From: CAYMWF01 sp964394085 [NCBI: uncultured Gemmatimonadota bacterium]
GTDB taxonomy: Bacteria > GCA-2686955 > CAYMWF01
NCBI GenBank assembly: GCA_964394085.1
Contig: CAYMWF010000097.1
Coordinates: 1 to 17,821 of the forward strand
Length of the DNA stretch: 17,821 nucleotides
Direction of reading: 5' to 3'
The notes under the pieces were generated by a model. It was not told where the DNA came from, searched no databases, and saw only the letters and a program-made list of their open reading frames with translations. Made by a program: the position numbers and the translations under genes. Shown here piece after piece: positions 7,575 to 14,982 of the stretch; position 1 is the stretch's first letter; each line of letters opens with the position of its first letter.

Positions 7575-8729
7575 TCAGGCGGGCGGGGGTTTGTAGATAC
7601 CGGCGTACTTTGCGAGGCGGATGTATCGTTTGAAGAGCCTGTTCGTTTCTGCTTCGTGGGGGGAGACGGTGTTTTCGTCTACCGGGTCGAAGCAGCAGGT
7701 CGGATCCTCTTCGAGGTAGTCGCCGGTGCGGTAGTAGGCCAGCGCTCTGCAGCCCCCGCAGGTGCAGCGGTACCGGCAGCGTCCGCACCGTCCTTTCAAC
7801 AGGTCCCTGTTCATGAGATTGCGGAACAGGGGGCTTTTTCCGACGATGTCTTGAAGATTCGCCTCTCGCACATTGCCTGCGATGAGTTCGTCCTGGAGGA
7901 TGGCGCAAGGTGCGACGTCCCCTTCGGGGCTGACGGAGAGCCAGCTTCCGCACCAGCATCCGATTGCGGGGTTCTGCGGAACCGTGCCGTTCCTCCCGCC
8001 GTCGCCCGATACTTCCCGGTGCACTTCGGGGGCAAGGAAGAAAGGCGTCTGGCTCGCATAGCCGTTCATTTTCTTCCTGAGCGCGGGGTGGATAACGTTC
8101 CGCATGTCCTCGCGTGTGAAACCGTATTCATCGAACCAGTCGCGCCCGGAGTTTCGCGGCGCGAACGGCGCCCTGTTGAAGGGGAGCTTCCTCTGCGCCA
8201 GCCAATCGAGGGTCTCCTCCAGGTCATCGAGATTGAAACGCCCGATATTGACGACGACGTGACGTTTTATCTTGTGAATCCTGCAGAGCTCCATGGCTCT
8301 CAAGGTTTCTTCCTGGTTGATGCTTCGTGTCGAGCGGTTCACCCGTTCATCGCTTATCGAGTTGATGCCGAAGACGAGAACGAGCTTCTTTCCGGCCGCC
8401 CTCTTGAGCTCTTCGAGCAGCTTCCCGTCGATCAGGACGCCGTTCGTGAGGATTCCCACCTCGAAATCCATACGGGCGGCGGCGTTCACCAGATCTAGGG
8501 CGTCGTCCCGGAGGAGGAACTCCCCGCCGCTGAACGAAATCTGGAAAACGGAGAGTTCCCGCGCCGGTTCGAATACCAGCTTCAGGATCTCATCGTGGCT
8601 GAGTTCGAAAGGTTTCTTTCGTGCGACGAGCTCCTCGTCGTTACATCCGACCATGCAGACAGGGCATGAGAGGTTGCATGATCTCGTCGTCTCGAGGTTG
8701 AGCTGGTAGAAAGTGTGGGGTTTCGTCAT
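7575..8729 (-). CDS. Radical SAM/SPASM domain protein
   Basis: 384 residues from ATG 8729. A TTG at 8738 is an equally open alternative, and neither has a strong ribosome site. The radical SAM [4Fe-4S] motif is C18-N-L-S-C22-P-V-C25, followed by the SAM-binding GGE-type motif SFSGGEFLLR and a TIM-barrel-like body. The C-terminus is a SPASM-type auxiliary-cluster domain rich in Cys: GCWCGSW, GDVAPCAIL, GRCGRCRYRCTCGGCRA, TCCFDP. Members modify peptides (sactipeptide, mycofactocin and PQQ maturases) or act on small molecules. The substrate here is unknown and I see no precursor-peptide ORF next to it. It is the last gene of a minus-strand run behind a GNAT gene (139 nt gap). Confidence 0.92.
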   Translation of the reverse strand: MTKPHTFYQLNLETTRSCNLSCPVCMVGCNDEELVARKKPFELSHDEILKLVFEPARELSVFQISFSGGEFLLRDDALDLVNAAARMDFEVGILTNGVLIDGKLLEELKRAAGKKLVLVFGINSISDERVNRSTRSINQEETLRAMELCRIHKIKRHVVVNIGRFNLDDLEETLDWLAQRKLPFNRAPFAPRNSGRDWFDEYGFTREDMRNVIHPALRKKMNGYASQTPFFLAPEVHREVSGDGGRNGTVPQNPAIGCWCGSWLSVSPEGDVAPCAILQDELIAGNVREANLQDIVGKSPLFRNLMNRDLLKGRCGRCRYRCTCGGCRALAYYRTGDYLEEDPTCCFDPVDENTVSPHEAETNRLFKRYIRLAKYAGIYKPPPA

Positions 8730-8758
8730 CGTTTTCAAGCCTGTTCTTATCCTGTTAA

Positions 8759-8810
8759 ACCCGGATACCCACCAGCACTCGGCGCGGGTTCGACGGCGGC
8801 CAATCCGGGT
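8759..8810. repeat. Inverted repeat upstream of the radical SAM gene
   Basis: ACCCGGAT (8759-8766) and ATCCGGGT (8803-8810) are perfect 8-bp inverted arms 36 nt apart, in the 139-nt gap upstream of the 8729 start. It could be an operator or leader stem. No clear -10/-35 pair was seen in the gap. Confidence 0.3.
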
Positions 8811-8868
8811 CGGGGTCGCTTTTCTACGGGGTCACCGCGAGAGTTCGCTTTTTTTGCCGTGCCGCTCC

Positions 8869-9930
8869 TCAACGGCCGTCGCTGTCGCCCATCGTGAAGC
8901 ACCAGTTGTCGCCGTTCGCCAGAAGATCATCAGCGGAATCGTTTTTTGAGCCCGGGATGAAGAGCGTTTTCACGCTGACATCTGACTCCTGAAGCCCTGC
9001 TTTTTCAAGAAACTGTCTCAGGGGATGGTTCGCACAGCACCAGGTACGGACTATATCGGAACCGGCGGTGCGTGTATACCTCAAGAATCCGGAGAACAGC
9101 GCGCCGGCGGAGCCGGAATCCCCGTCGATGCACTCGAAGTCGAGGATGTCCGCGAGCATATAGCGGCCTTCCTGAAAACATCGAAAAACGATGAAACCCG
9201 TGATTTCCTCATTCTTTTCGCACCCGAGGAGCGTATATTCGCGGACCGGATGCCGCAGGTACCGCCAGTCGAGATACACCGGGTCTTTTCTGAGAGACAC
9301 CGGCCGTCCTGCCGTGGTTCGTTCCCAGAACCTGTCGAACCCCGACATTTTCCCGCGGGATTCAACCTCGAATACTCTTCCGGACTTAACGGCCGGGCGG
9401 AACCGGGAACGCTGAACGGGGGAAAGGGCCGCGGCGATGAGATCGGCGGACCGTCCATCCACCCCTCGCCTGTGCAGCCCCGGGCGGAGGGAGAGCGAAC
9501 CGGTGAGCTCGGGAATGGTGCAGAGATGCCGGGCCTTGAAGAGTTTGCGCCCCACCGCGTAGAATCCGGGAACCGGAATGGCGAACCCGAAATCCGCGGT
9601 CTCGGCGCCGAGCGACCCGGCGAGGTTCCACATCTCGCGGAGCACCCCTCTCTGGCCGAGGCTGTGCTTGCGGAGCTTCGGATCGACCGCCACATCTGCG
9701 GGGAGTATCCCTGTTCTGCTTTTTCCCTCGACATCGAAGGGGAGCTGAATGAGCCCGAAGTGGCCGAGTACTTCTCCTTCCTCTTCGCTGATGATCGGGG
9801 GAATGGATCCGAACGGATTTCCCTGGTACTTATGGTGCGAGAGCTCCCGCGAAAACCAGCCGCCGAATGACGACCGGAGCAGCCGGATGAGACTCTGCTC
9901 ATCCCTTTCTTCGTACGGACGGATTTGCAT
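8869..9930 (-). CDS. GNAT-family N-acetyltransferase (353 aa)
   Basis: The opening MQIRPYEERDEQSLIRLLRSSFGGW is the standard beginning of a GNAT domain. It is followed by VLGHFGLIQLPF, GILPADVAVDPKLRKHSLGQRG (the acetyl-CoA-binding loop region) and FGFAIPVPGFYAVGRKLF. The second half (VSLRKDPVYLDWRYLRHPVREYTLLG to the C-terminus) is a second GNAT-like fold, typical of the large 330-370 residue members found in surface-polysaccharide and modification clusters. It ends NWCFTMGDSDGR, a common ending in this subgroup. It would transfer an acetyl or acyl group to an amine, with the substrate unknown. The ATG at 9930 has no good Shine-Dalgarno. It lies inside the open extension that follows the UGA of the upstream radical SAM gene, which would allow translational coupling. 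The two radical SAM genes flank it on the same strand. Confidence 0.88.
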   Translation of the reverse strand: MQIRPYEERDEQSLIRLLRSSFGGWFSRELSHHKYQGNPFGSIPPIISEEEGEVLGHFGLIQLPFDVEGKSRTGILPADVAVDPKLRKHSLGQRGVLREMWNLAGSLGAETADFGFAIPVPGFYAVGRKLFKARHLCTIPELTGSLSLRPGLHRRGVDGRSADLIAAALSPVQRSRFRPAVKSGRVFEVESRGKMSGFDRFWERTTAGRPVSLRKDPVYLDWRYLRHPVREYTLLGCEKNEEITGFIVFRCFQEGRYMLADILDFECIDGDSGSAGALFSGFLRYTRTAGSDIVRTWCCANHPLRQFLEKAGLQESDVSVKTLFIPGSKNDSADDLLANGDNWCFTMGDSDGR

Positions 9931-10006
9931 GGTTACACCATTCGGCCGGGGTTCCCGGCTCCTTCACGCGGATACGCTTTTTCAGCAGGATGTAGAGGTT
10001 GTATCC

Positions 10007-11050
10007 TCATACCTGATAACAATCACTGCAGGCCGGAATATCCGCCTTGCGTCCGAGGATGTGAAGGCGGCGGACTTTTTTGACCGAGTCATGCCGCCAT
10101 GCATCCCTGATCGATAACTCCGGAAACTTCAGGCCGAGGTGCAGATCGCTCCTCAGCCCCGGTGCGCAGCAGAACATGAATTCACCTTTCCAGCTTATAC
10201 TGAGCCGCTTCCAGAGCACGGTGCATGGAGGGCGCCGGGCGGGTTCCGCAGGCCGCTCGTTCGTATTCGGATATGTAGTGCCGCCGGTATGGTCCTTCTG
10301 AAACTCCTCGTCGAGACGGATGAGCGGTTGAACCTGGATCTCGTCGGTCGGCCTCAGCAGGGAGTGCCATCTTCGTTTCAGGTCGTCCAGCTCGTGAGCG
10401 GTTTCGGGCATCGCGATGGTGCGAATGACTACGGTCGGTTTCTCCAGCTTCCGCCGATTCCGTTCCTCCAGGAAGCGGGAAATGTTCCCGAGTGTTTCTT
10501 CGAAGTCGCCGCCGACCCGCACGGAGTTGTATGTTTCCCTGCTGTTGCCCTCGATGCTGAAATGGATGGACCTGATTCCGGCCGACAGGATCGAATCGGT
10601 CTTCTCGTCGGTAAGGAGGGTGCCGTTGGTTATAAGGAAAACCTGTTGAAGCCCCCGTTCCGTTAGATGATGGAGAAACCGGTCGAAATCTTCGAGGTAC
10701 AGCGGTTCTCCAAAGCCTGTGAGCAGGATTTCGGTCGGCGGTGATTGAACCAGTTCATCTATGAGAAGCTTGAAGAGATCGAAGCCCATCGAACCCTGGG
10801 TCCGGGTTTTTGCATGGAACCGGTAGCAGAATACGCAATTCAGGTTGCATCGGTTCGTTATCTCTATACTGACCATGGGCGGAAAGGAAATAAACCTGTG
10901 CCACGGAATCATGCCTGCCGCCAGACGCGCGGGGGGGAAGGATATCAGTCGCCTGCCCCAGTTTCGGATATTGCCGTGACGGAGCCAGCGGGTCGCATCC
11001 TTCCTGCCGGTCAGGTATTCAGTTGGGATATCAGTGGTGTATCTTGCCAT
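10007..11050 (-). CDS. Radical SAM/SPASM domain protein (possible UGA read-through at the C-terminus)
   Basis: 347 residues from ATG 11050; the open frame reaches 11221 without conserved features. The start fits a sigma-70-like promoter ending 29 nt upstream. The radical SAM motif is C68-N-L-N-C72-V-F-C75. Later come LLTGFGEPLYL (the GGE-equivalent region) and FLITNGTLL. A short SPASM-like Cys set follows: PPCTVLWKR, FMFCCAPG and PACSDCYQV. Some 57 residues of helix precede the core. The last sense codons read C-S-D-C-Y-Q-V then TGA. The frame stays open for 35 more codons with coding-like codon choice (starting GYNLYILLKKRIRV) to a TGA at 9901-9899, so this stop may be a nonsense change, a selenocysteine codon or the true end. 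The function is likely modification of a peptide or cell-surface precursor in partnership with the GNAT and the second radical SAM protein (inference). Confidence 0.9.
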   Translation of the reverse strand: MARYTTDIPTEYLTGRKDATRWLRHGNIRNWGRRLISFPPARLAAGMIPWHRFISFPPMVSIEITNRCNLNCVFCYRFHAKTRTQGSMGFDLFKLLIDELVQSPPTEILLTGFGEPLYLEDFDRFLHHLTERGLQQVFLITNGTLLTDEKTDSILSAGIRSIHFSIEGNSRETYNSVRVGGDFEETLGNISRFLEERNRRKLEKPTVVIRTIAMPETAHELDDLKRRWHSLLRPTDEIQVQPLIRLDEEFQKDHTGGTTYPNTNERPAEPARRPPCTVLWKRLSISWKGEFMFCCAPGLRSDLHLGLKFPELSIRDAWRHDSVKKVRRLHILGRKADIPACSDCYQV

Positions 11051-11078
11051 GTCTCGAATCGCAGCCCTTCGGGATCCG

Positions 11079-11107
11079 ATATTACGCTCACCCTCGCTGA
11101 AAAGCAA
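11079..11107 (-). promoter_or_regulatory. Sigma-70-type promoter for the radical SAM gene
   Basis: On the minus strand, TTGCTT (11107-11102) and TAATAT (11084-11079) are separated by exactly 17 nt. The ATG at 11050 lies about 28 nt beyond the -10. This also supports 11050 over starts further upstream. Confidence 0.6.
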
Positions 11108-11205
11108 GTAAGTCTCGGATATGGAATTCAGTGATGGGTGGGTAACGGGCGGGTCCGGCCGTCGCCGAAGCGTAAGCCGGCAGGATAGTGCTGCGGAGCT
11201 GAGGG

Positions 11206-11289
11206 ACGGTCGGGCCGTCACTGCAGCCGTGGTCCGGTCGTGGTGTTCTCGCAGAATTGCGAGACGGTCGGGCCGTCACTGCAGCCGTG
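11206..11289. repeat. 26-bp direct repeat with a central hairpin
   Basis: The 26-bp sequence that starts ACGGTCGGGCCGTCACTGCA is present at 11206-11231 and again, identical, at 11264-11289, 58 bp apart. Each copy with its preceding G contains a small stem GACGG-TCGGG-CCGTC. Between the copies lies a perfect hairpin TCTCGCA-GAAT-TGCGAGA (11247-11264). The block sits in the 272-bp gap between the downstream DUF362 gene stop and the radical SAM promoter. It may be REP-like palindromic DNA or a transcript-end structure. No gene is convincing in this gap. Confidence 0.6.
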
Positions 11290-11322
11290 ATCCGAGCAGG
11301 CTGCAACGGACGCGGGAGCCGG

Positions 11323-12720
11323 TTAAGCCGTCACCTCGCAGGTGAAGCTGCAGCTGTCGATGTCGGCGCCGAGAAACGAGACGATCGTCTCGAGATTGTA
11401 TTCGCCGAGAGGCGTATTCCCCGGAACCATGACTTCCACCGTGTCGCTCACCGACTGGCCCGGCTGCAGCGCCGCCGCGGCTTTGAAAATGTCGAGGGTC
11501 ACGGCGACGGGGCCGGTGATCTCGAGACGCACCCGGTCGAGATCGGCCTGTTCGGATGAGTCGATGTTGGTCACCCTGACCTGGTAGCTGAGCGTCTCGC
11601 CCCTCGCCACGCTCGATGGGTTGTAGAGAAGCTCGATCCTGATCCTGTCGAGGATGATTTCCACCGGATCCATCGCCCCGGGAGCGGCGATTCCCAGGTT
11701 GTAGGGCGGCTCCGCGGCGTCTTCGATATAGCTCCCGGCATATTCCGAGTAACCCCGGGCGGTCCGCTCCATGTTTATGAGCATTCTGCCGTAAAACTCG
11801 TTCGTCACCGGGTCGGTCGAGAACAGCATCGAATTCGGAGTGCCCTCCTCCGGGAATGTTATCCATTCCTGGGGGCTGCCGATGGGTCCTCCAGTCCAGA
11901 TCCCGAAAATGCAGTCGAGCAGCACCAGGCAGGTCTTATCCTTGATTTCCGTATGGGTATTGAGAAGCAGCATGTTGCTGAACTGGCCGCACAGGTTCGA
12001 AGGCTTCACGGAGCCGTAATGGTTCTTCAGGCCGAGGGTGAGCCCGTTGGTGCTGTGGTCTTTTATGACGGGAATGTCGATGACGTAATCGCTGTCCGCT
12101 ATCCAGCTCGACAGTTCGTATCCCGGCACCGGGTATATGCCGGAGTTGCAGTTCGCGTTGCTCTTGAGCTGGGCGGTCTTGCCGTTGAAGGTGAACCTCC
12201 CGTTGGTGTAGCCGTGCCACAGCATCGACCCCTGGTCGAATATGATTACATTGCTCACATCGTAGGTGCCGCCGAACATCTCTGCGAGCCCGGCGACCAC
12301 CCCGCGGGTGGTCTCCCACCTGGTGTCGGCCCAGGCGACCAGGTTCACCTTGACGGCGATGGTGGAGGAGGGGGTGATCCCGGGGAAAAGCGATTCGAAA
12401 GCTTCACCGGTGTCTTCGATGCCGGTGAGCAGCTTCACTCCCTGGGCCACGTCGAAAACCGCCCTGTCCATGTCCACCGAGCCGCTGTTCGAAAGGCGGT
12501 CGTCGTGCAGAAGCACTATCCTTCCCGGCATGGAGTTGCTTTTGCCGACCGGCTTCTTATCCCTCGCGCCGGCGATGTCGATCGCACCCGCCACCGCCGG
12601 AGCCGCCAGCATGGCCGAAGCCGCGAAAGTCGATTCCCGGAGGAATTCCCGCCTCGATTTCACCCTTAACCCGATAGCCTCGAAAAACGATTTTTCATCG
12701 GATTTCCGCCTGATTTCCAT
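11323..12720 (-). CDS. Tat-exported DUF362 protein with C-terminal Ig-like domain, copy B
   Basis: 465 residues. The start ATG 12720 follows AAAGGA by 8 nt. A twin-arginine signal is at residues 22-27 (S-R23-R24-E-F-L), followed by a hydrophobic Ala-rich stretch ending AGAIDIAGA. The DUF362 domain covers about residues 65-350: VKVNLVAWADT, SNVIIFDQGS, YVIDIPVIKDHSTNG, LGLKNHYGSVKP, KDKTCLVLLDCIFG, STDPVTNEFYG. A C-terminal beta-sandwich (about 360-465) looks like an Ig/CARDB fold (VARGETLSYQVRVTN, LQPGQSVSDTVEVMVPGNTP) and ends with a Cys pair, DSCSFTC. DUF362 proteins are poorly understood, and some carry iron-sulfur clusters. Tat export suggests folding, possibly with a cofactor, before secretion. 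It is a near copy, of identical length, of the gene just upstream, 32 nt away. Confidence 0.92.
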   Translation of the reverse strand: MEIRRKSDEKSFFEAIGLRVKSRREFLRESTFAASAMLAAPAVAGAIDIAGARDKKPVGKSNSMPGRIVLLHDDRLSNSGSVDMDRAVFDVAQGVKLLTGIEDTGEAFESLFPGITPSSTIAVKVNLVAWADTRWETTRGVVAGLAEMFGGTYDVSNVIIFDQGSMLWHGYTNGRFTFNGKTAQLKSNANCNSGIYPVPGYELSSWIADSDYVIDIPVIKDHSTNGLTLGLKNHYGSVKPSNLCGQFSNMLLLNTHTEIKDKTCLVLLDCIFGIWTGGPIGSPQEWITFPEEGTPNSMLFSTDPVTNEFYGRMLINMERTARGYSEYAGSYIEDAAEPPYNLGIAAPGAMDPVEIILDRIRIELLYNPSSVARGETLSYQVRVTNIDSSEQADLDRVRLEITGPVAVTLDIFKAAAALQPGQSVSDTVEVMVPGNTPLGEYNLETIVSFLGADIDSCSFTCEVTA

Positions 12721-12752
12721 CCTTATATTCCTTTCATGTCGCGGGGATTTTA

Positions 12753-14150
12753 TTATCCGGTGACTTCGCAGTTGAAGCTGCAGCTGTCGATGTCGGCGCC
12801 GAGAAACGAGACGATCGTCTCGAGATTATATTCGCCGAGAGGCGTATTCCCGGGAACCATCACTTCGACCGTGTCGGTCACCGACTGGCCCGGCTGGAGC
12901 GCCGCCGTATTGGAGAAAATATTCAGTGTGGCGGCGATCGGACCCGTCACCTCGAGGCGGACGCGATCGAGATCGGCCTGTTCCGAAGAATCGGTGTTGG
13001 TTACCCTGACGTCGTAGCTGAGCATCTCGCCCCTGGCCACTGTGGAAGGGCTCGACAGGAGCTCGATCCTTATCCGGTCGAGGATGATCTCCACCGGATC
13101 CATCGAACCGGGGTCGGCTATTCCGAGGCTGTAGGGATCCCCGGAGGCGGTTTCGATATACGTGGCGGAGTAGGTCGAGTAGCCGCGGTCGCTCCGCTCC
13201 AAGTTGATGAGTAATCTTCCGTAATACTCGTTCGTCACCGGGTCGGTGGATATCAGCATCGAGTTCGGAGTGCGCTCTTCCGGGAAGGTCTGCCATTCCT
13301 GGGGGGTTCCGTGGGGTCCTCCGGTCCAGAGCCCGAAGATGCAGTCCATCAGCACGAGGCAGGTCTTGTCTTTTATCTCGGCGTGGGAGTTGAGGAGCAG
13401 CATGTTGGTGAACTGTCCGCACAGGCTCGGAGGCTGCACCGAGCCGTAGTGGTTCTTCAGGGCCAGGGTCAGGCCGTTGGTGCTGTGGTCCTTCAATACG
13501 GGCATGTCGATCAGGTAGTCGCTGTCGGCTATCCAGCATGACAGCTCGCGTCCCGGCACCGGATAGATGTTGGAATTGCAGTTGCTGCTGCTTTTCAGCC
13601 GGGCGGTTTTGCCGTTGAATGTAAACCTGGCGGCCGTGTATCCGTGCGAAGACATCGAATGCCTGTCGAACAGAATCACGTTGCTTACATCGTAAGTGCC
13701 GCCGAACATCTCGGCCAGGCCGGCGACGACCCCCCGGGCGGTTTCCCACCTGGTGTCGGTCCAGGCGATCAGGTTCACCTTGATTGCGATGGTGGAGGAT
13801 GGGGTGATGCCGGGGAAAAGCGATTCGAATGCTTCGCCGGTGTCTTCGATGCCGGTGAGCAGCTTTACTCCCTGGGCCACGTCGAATGCGGCCCTGTCCA
13901 TGTCCACCGTGCTTCCGTTCGACAGGCGGTCATCGTGGAGCAGCACTATCCGGCCGGGCATCGAGTTGCTTTTGCCGAACGGCATCTTTCTTCGGCTGCC
14001 GGCGACATCGATCGCTCCCGCCACCGCAGGAGCGGCGAGCATGGCCGAGGCGGCGAAGGTCGATTCCCGCAGGAACTCACGCCTCGATTTCACCCTGGAT
14101 CCGATATTTTTTAAAAATGATTTTTCACCCGGTTTCTTGTTGATTTCCAT
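12753..14150 (-). CDS. Tat-exported DUF362 protein with C-terminal Ig-like domain, copy A
   Basis: 465 residues, the same length as its downstream neighbour and closely similar throughout by eye. ATG 14150 follows AGGA by 7 nt; the open frame runs back to 14318 but the upstream part has no matching signal. The twin-arginine motif is at residues 22-27 (SRREFL) with the same ESTFAASAMLAAPAVAGAI stretch. DUF362 landmarks are IKVNLIAWTDT, SNVILFDRHS, YLIDMPVLKDHSTNG, LALKNHYGSVQP, KDKTCLVLMDCIFG, STDPVTNEYYG. The Ig-like end has LQPGQSVTDTVEVMVPGN and DSCSFNC. It is likely the first gene of the minus-strand transcript, and its promoter would lie in the repeat-rich gap beyond 14150. Most differences from copy B look conservative, suggesting that both are maintained as functional proteins. 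Confidence 0.92.
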   Translation of the reverse strand: MEINKKPGEKSFLKNIGSRVKSRREFLRESTFAASAMLAAPAVAGAIDVAGSRRKMPFGKSNSMPGRIVLLHDDRLSNGSTVDMDRAAFDVAQGVKLLTGIEDTGEAFESLFPGITPSSTIAIKVNLIAWTDTRWETARGVVAGLAEMFGGTYDVSNVILFDRHSMSSHGYTAARFTFNGKTARLKSSSNCNSNIYPVPGRELSCWIADSDYLIDMPVLKDHSTNGLTLALKNHYGSVQPPSLCGQFTNMLLLNSHAEIKDKTCLVLMDCIFGLWTGGPHGTPQEWQTFPEERTPNSMLISTDPVTNEYYGRLLINLERSDRGYSTYSATYIETASGDPYSLGIADPGSMDPVEIILDRIRIELLSSPSTVARGEMLSYDVRVTNTDSSEQADLDRVRLEVTGPIAATLNIFSNTAALQPGQSVTDTVEVMVPGNTPLGEYNLETIVSFLGADIDSCSFNCEVTG

Positions 14151-14440
14151 CCCTGGTTCCTTTCGAGTCATGGGAGCGTGGTTTGCTGGAATGGGACCGC
14201 CGGTTTTCCGGTTGCGGGCGGATCGTGGTAGACCTCGATCGGCAAAAGATGCCCCCCGGGTCCGGGAGTCGACGAGCGGTTCGGGAAGCTCCGAACCTTC
14301 GCTCGTTCGAAACTGCAACGCAGTCCATCCGGCGGTCCGGTAATACCAACGTAAAGATCGTAACCCCGTACCGCGCGAATCTGAAATGGATTCGATCGGT
14401 TTTTTCGATTTCGTCGGAGCCGCGCTGCGCCACGGAGAAG

Positions 14441-14530
14441 AAGAGGAGGATGAGGAGAGGATGGAAAAAGAAGAGGAGGATGGGGAGAGGATGGAAAAAG
14501 AAGAGGAGGATTGAGAGAGGATGGAAGAGG
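14441..14530. repeat. Three 30-bp purine-rich tandem repeats
   Basis: The units are 14441-14470, 14471-14500 and 14501-14530, each beginning AAGAGGAGGATG or a one-base variant and continuing AGGATGGAAAAAG or a variant. The first two differ at one base; the third is more diverged. The plus strand is almost all purine. Both strands stay open through the repeat and give 10-residue peptide repeats, as expected for low-complexity DNA. Confidence 0.85.
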
Positions 14531-14656
14531 GTGAGGGTGGAAAGTTTGGTTATTCCGCTTAATGAAACAAAATCCACCGGCTCAGCCGGCGGTATAGTTA
14601 AGCTGTGCCCGGAAAAGAATCAGGTGTACGCCCCGGTTGGCTTTGAGATCCCAAAT

Positions 14657-14687
14657 CACGGAGCCGCTCTGTGTATTTCTTTTTTTT
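14657..14687 (+). terminator. Terminator-like hairpin with T-run
   Basis: CACGGAG (14657-14663), loop CCG, CTCTGTG (14667-14673) pairs along its length with one G-U, followed by TATTTCTTTTTTTT. The shape is that of an intrinsic terminator on the plus strand, but no clear plus-strand gene lies upstream, so its client is unknown. Confidence 0.45.
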
Positions 14688-14738
14688 GCAGCGCAACGCA
14701 AGAAGCATAGCGTGTCCTGCGGGGGATGCAGGCGTACT

Positions 14739-14775
14739 CGTGTAAAATTGTCAATCCGATTGACAATTTTACACG
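14739..14775. repeat. 37-bp near-perfect palindrome
   Basis: The left arm CGTGTAAAATTGTCAAT (14739-14755) and right arm ATTGACAATTTTACACG (14759-14775) are exact reverse complements around CCG. It is AT-rich within a GC-rich setting. Weak similarity continues outside the arms (CAGGCGTACTCG before, and the reverse complement of CAGGCGTCTCG after), hinting at a larger imperfect inverted repeat such as a terminal end of a small non-autonomous element. Confidence 0.85.
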
Positions 14776-14851
14776 TCTTCCGGGTGGACTCGAGCGAGAC
14801 GCCTGAACAACCGGGGAGGCATCCACCTTATAGAGCAATAAATGATCGGCT

Positions 14852-14927
14852 CCCTCCGGCAGTGGAATAAGTGACAGGTTCCCTCCGGCAGTGGAATAAG
14901 TGACAGGTTCCCTCCGGTAATTGTCAG
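14852..14927. repeat. 29-bp tandem repeat (two full copies and a partial)
   Basis: The 29-bp unit beginning CCCTCCGGCAGTGGAATAAG is present identically at 14852-14880 and 14881-14909. A third, partial copy, CCCTCCGG, starts at 14910 and then diverges. The unit ends TGACAGGTT, and a related GACAGGAACCC occurs at 14956-14966. Confidence 0.85.
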
Positions 14928-14959
14928 CTTTTTGCGCTGCTGGGCAAAAAGGTTTGACA
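14922..14959. repeat. Hairpin next to the 29-bp repeats
   Basis: TGTCA-G-CTTTTTGC (14922-14935) pairs with GCAAAAAG-GTT-TGACA (14944-14959), with an 8-nt loop GCTGCTGG. The stem has 13 bp with small bulges. With the adjoining tandem repeats it resembles palindromic REP-type DNA. Confidence 0.55.
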
Positions 14960-14982
14960 GGAACCCTTTGCCGGTTGAAAAT
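14954..14982 (+). promoter_or_regulatory. Weak sigma-70-like promoter for the DUF6599 gene
   Basis: A perfect TTGACA (14954-14959) is followed, 17 nt later, by GAAAAT (14977-14982), a 4/6 match to the -10. The -35 overlaps the end of the hairpin above. The predicted leader would be about 80 nt. Confidence 0.3.

Noticed and set aside
14219-14260. Sigma-54-like GG-N10-GC on the minus strand upstream of the first DUF362 gene
   Set aside because: Spacing fits, but the -24 half lacks the CA core (GGGGGGCATCTTTTGC), so the match is close to chance in GC-rich DNA.
14183-14710. A 175-residue plus-strand reading frame across the purine repeats, and an opposing minus-strand frame at 14577-14125
   Set aside because: Composition is low-complexity Arg/Lys or Leu/Phe repeats, with no recognisable domain. 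Both strands are open because of the repeat DNA.
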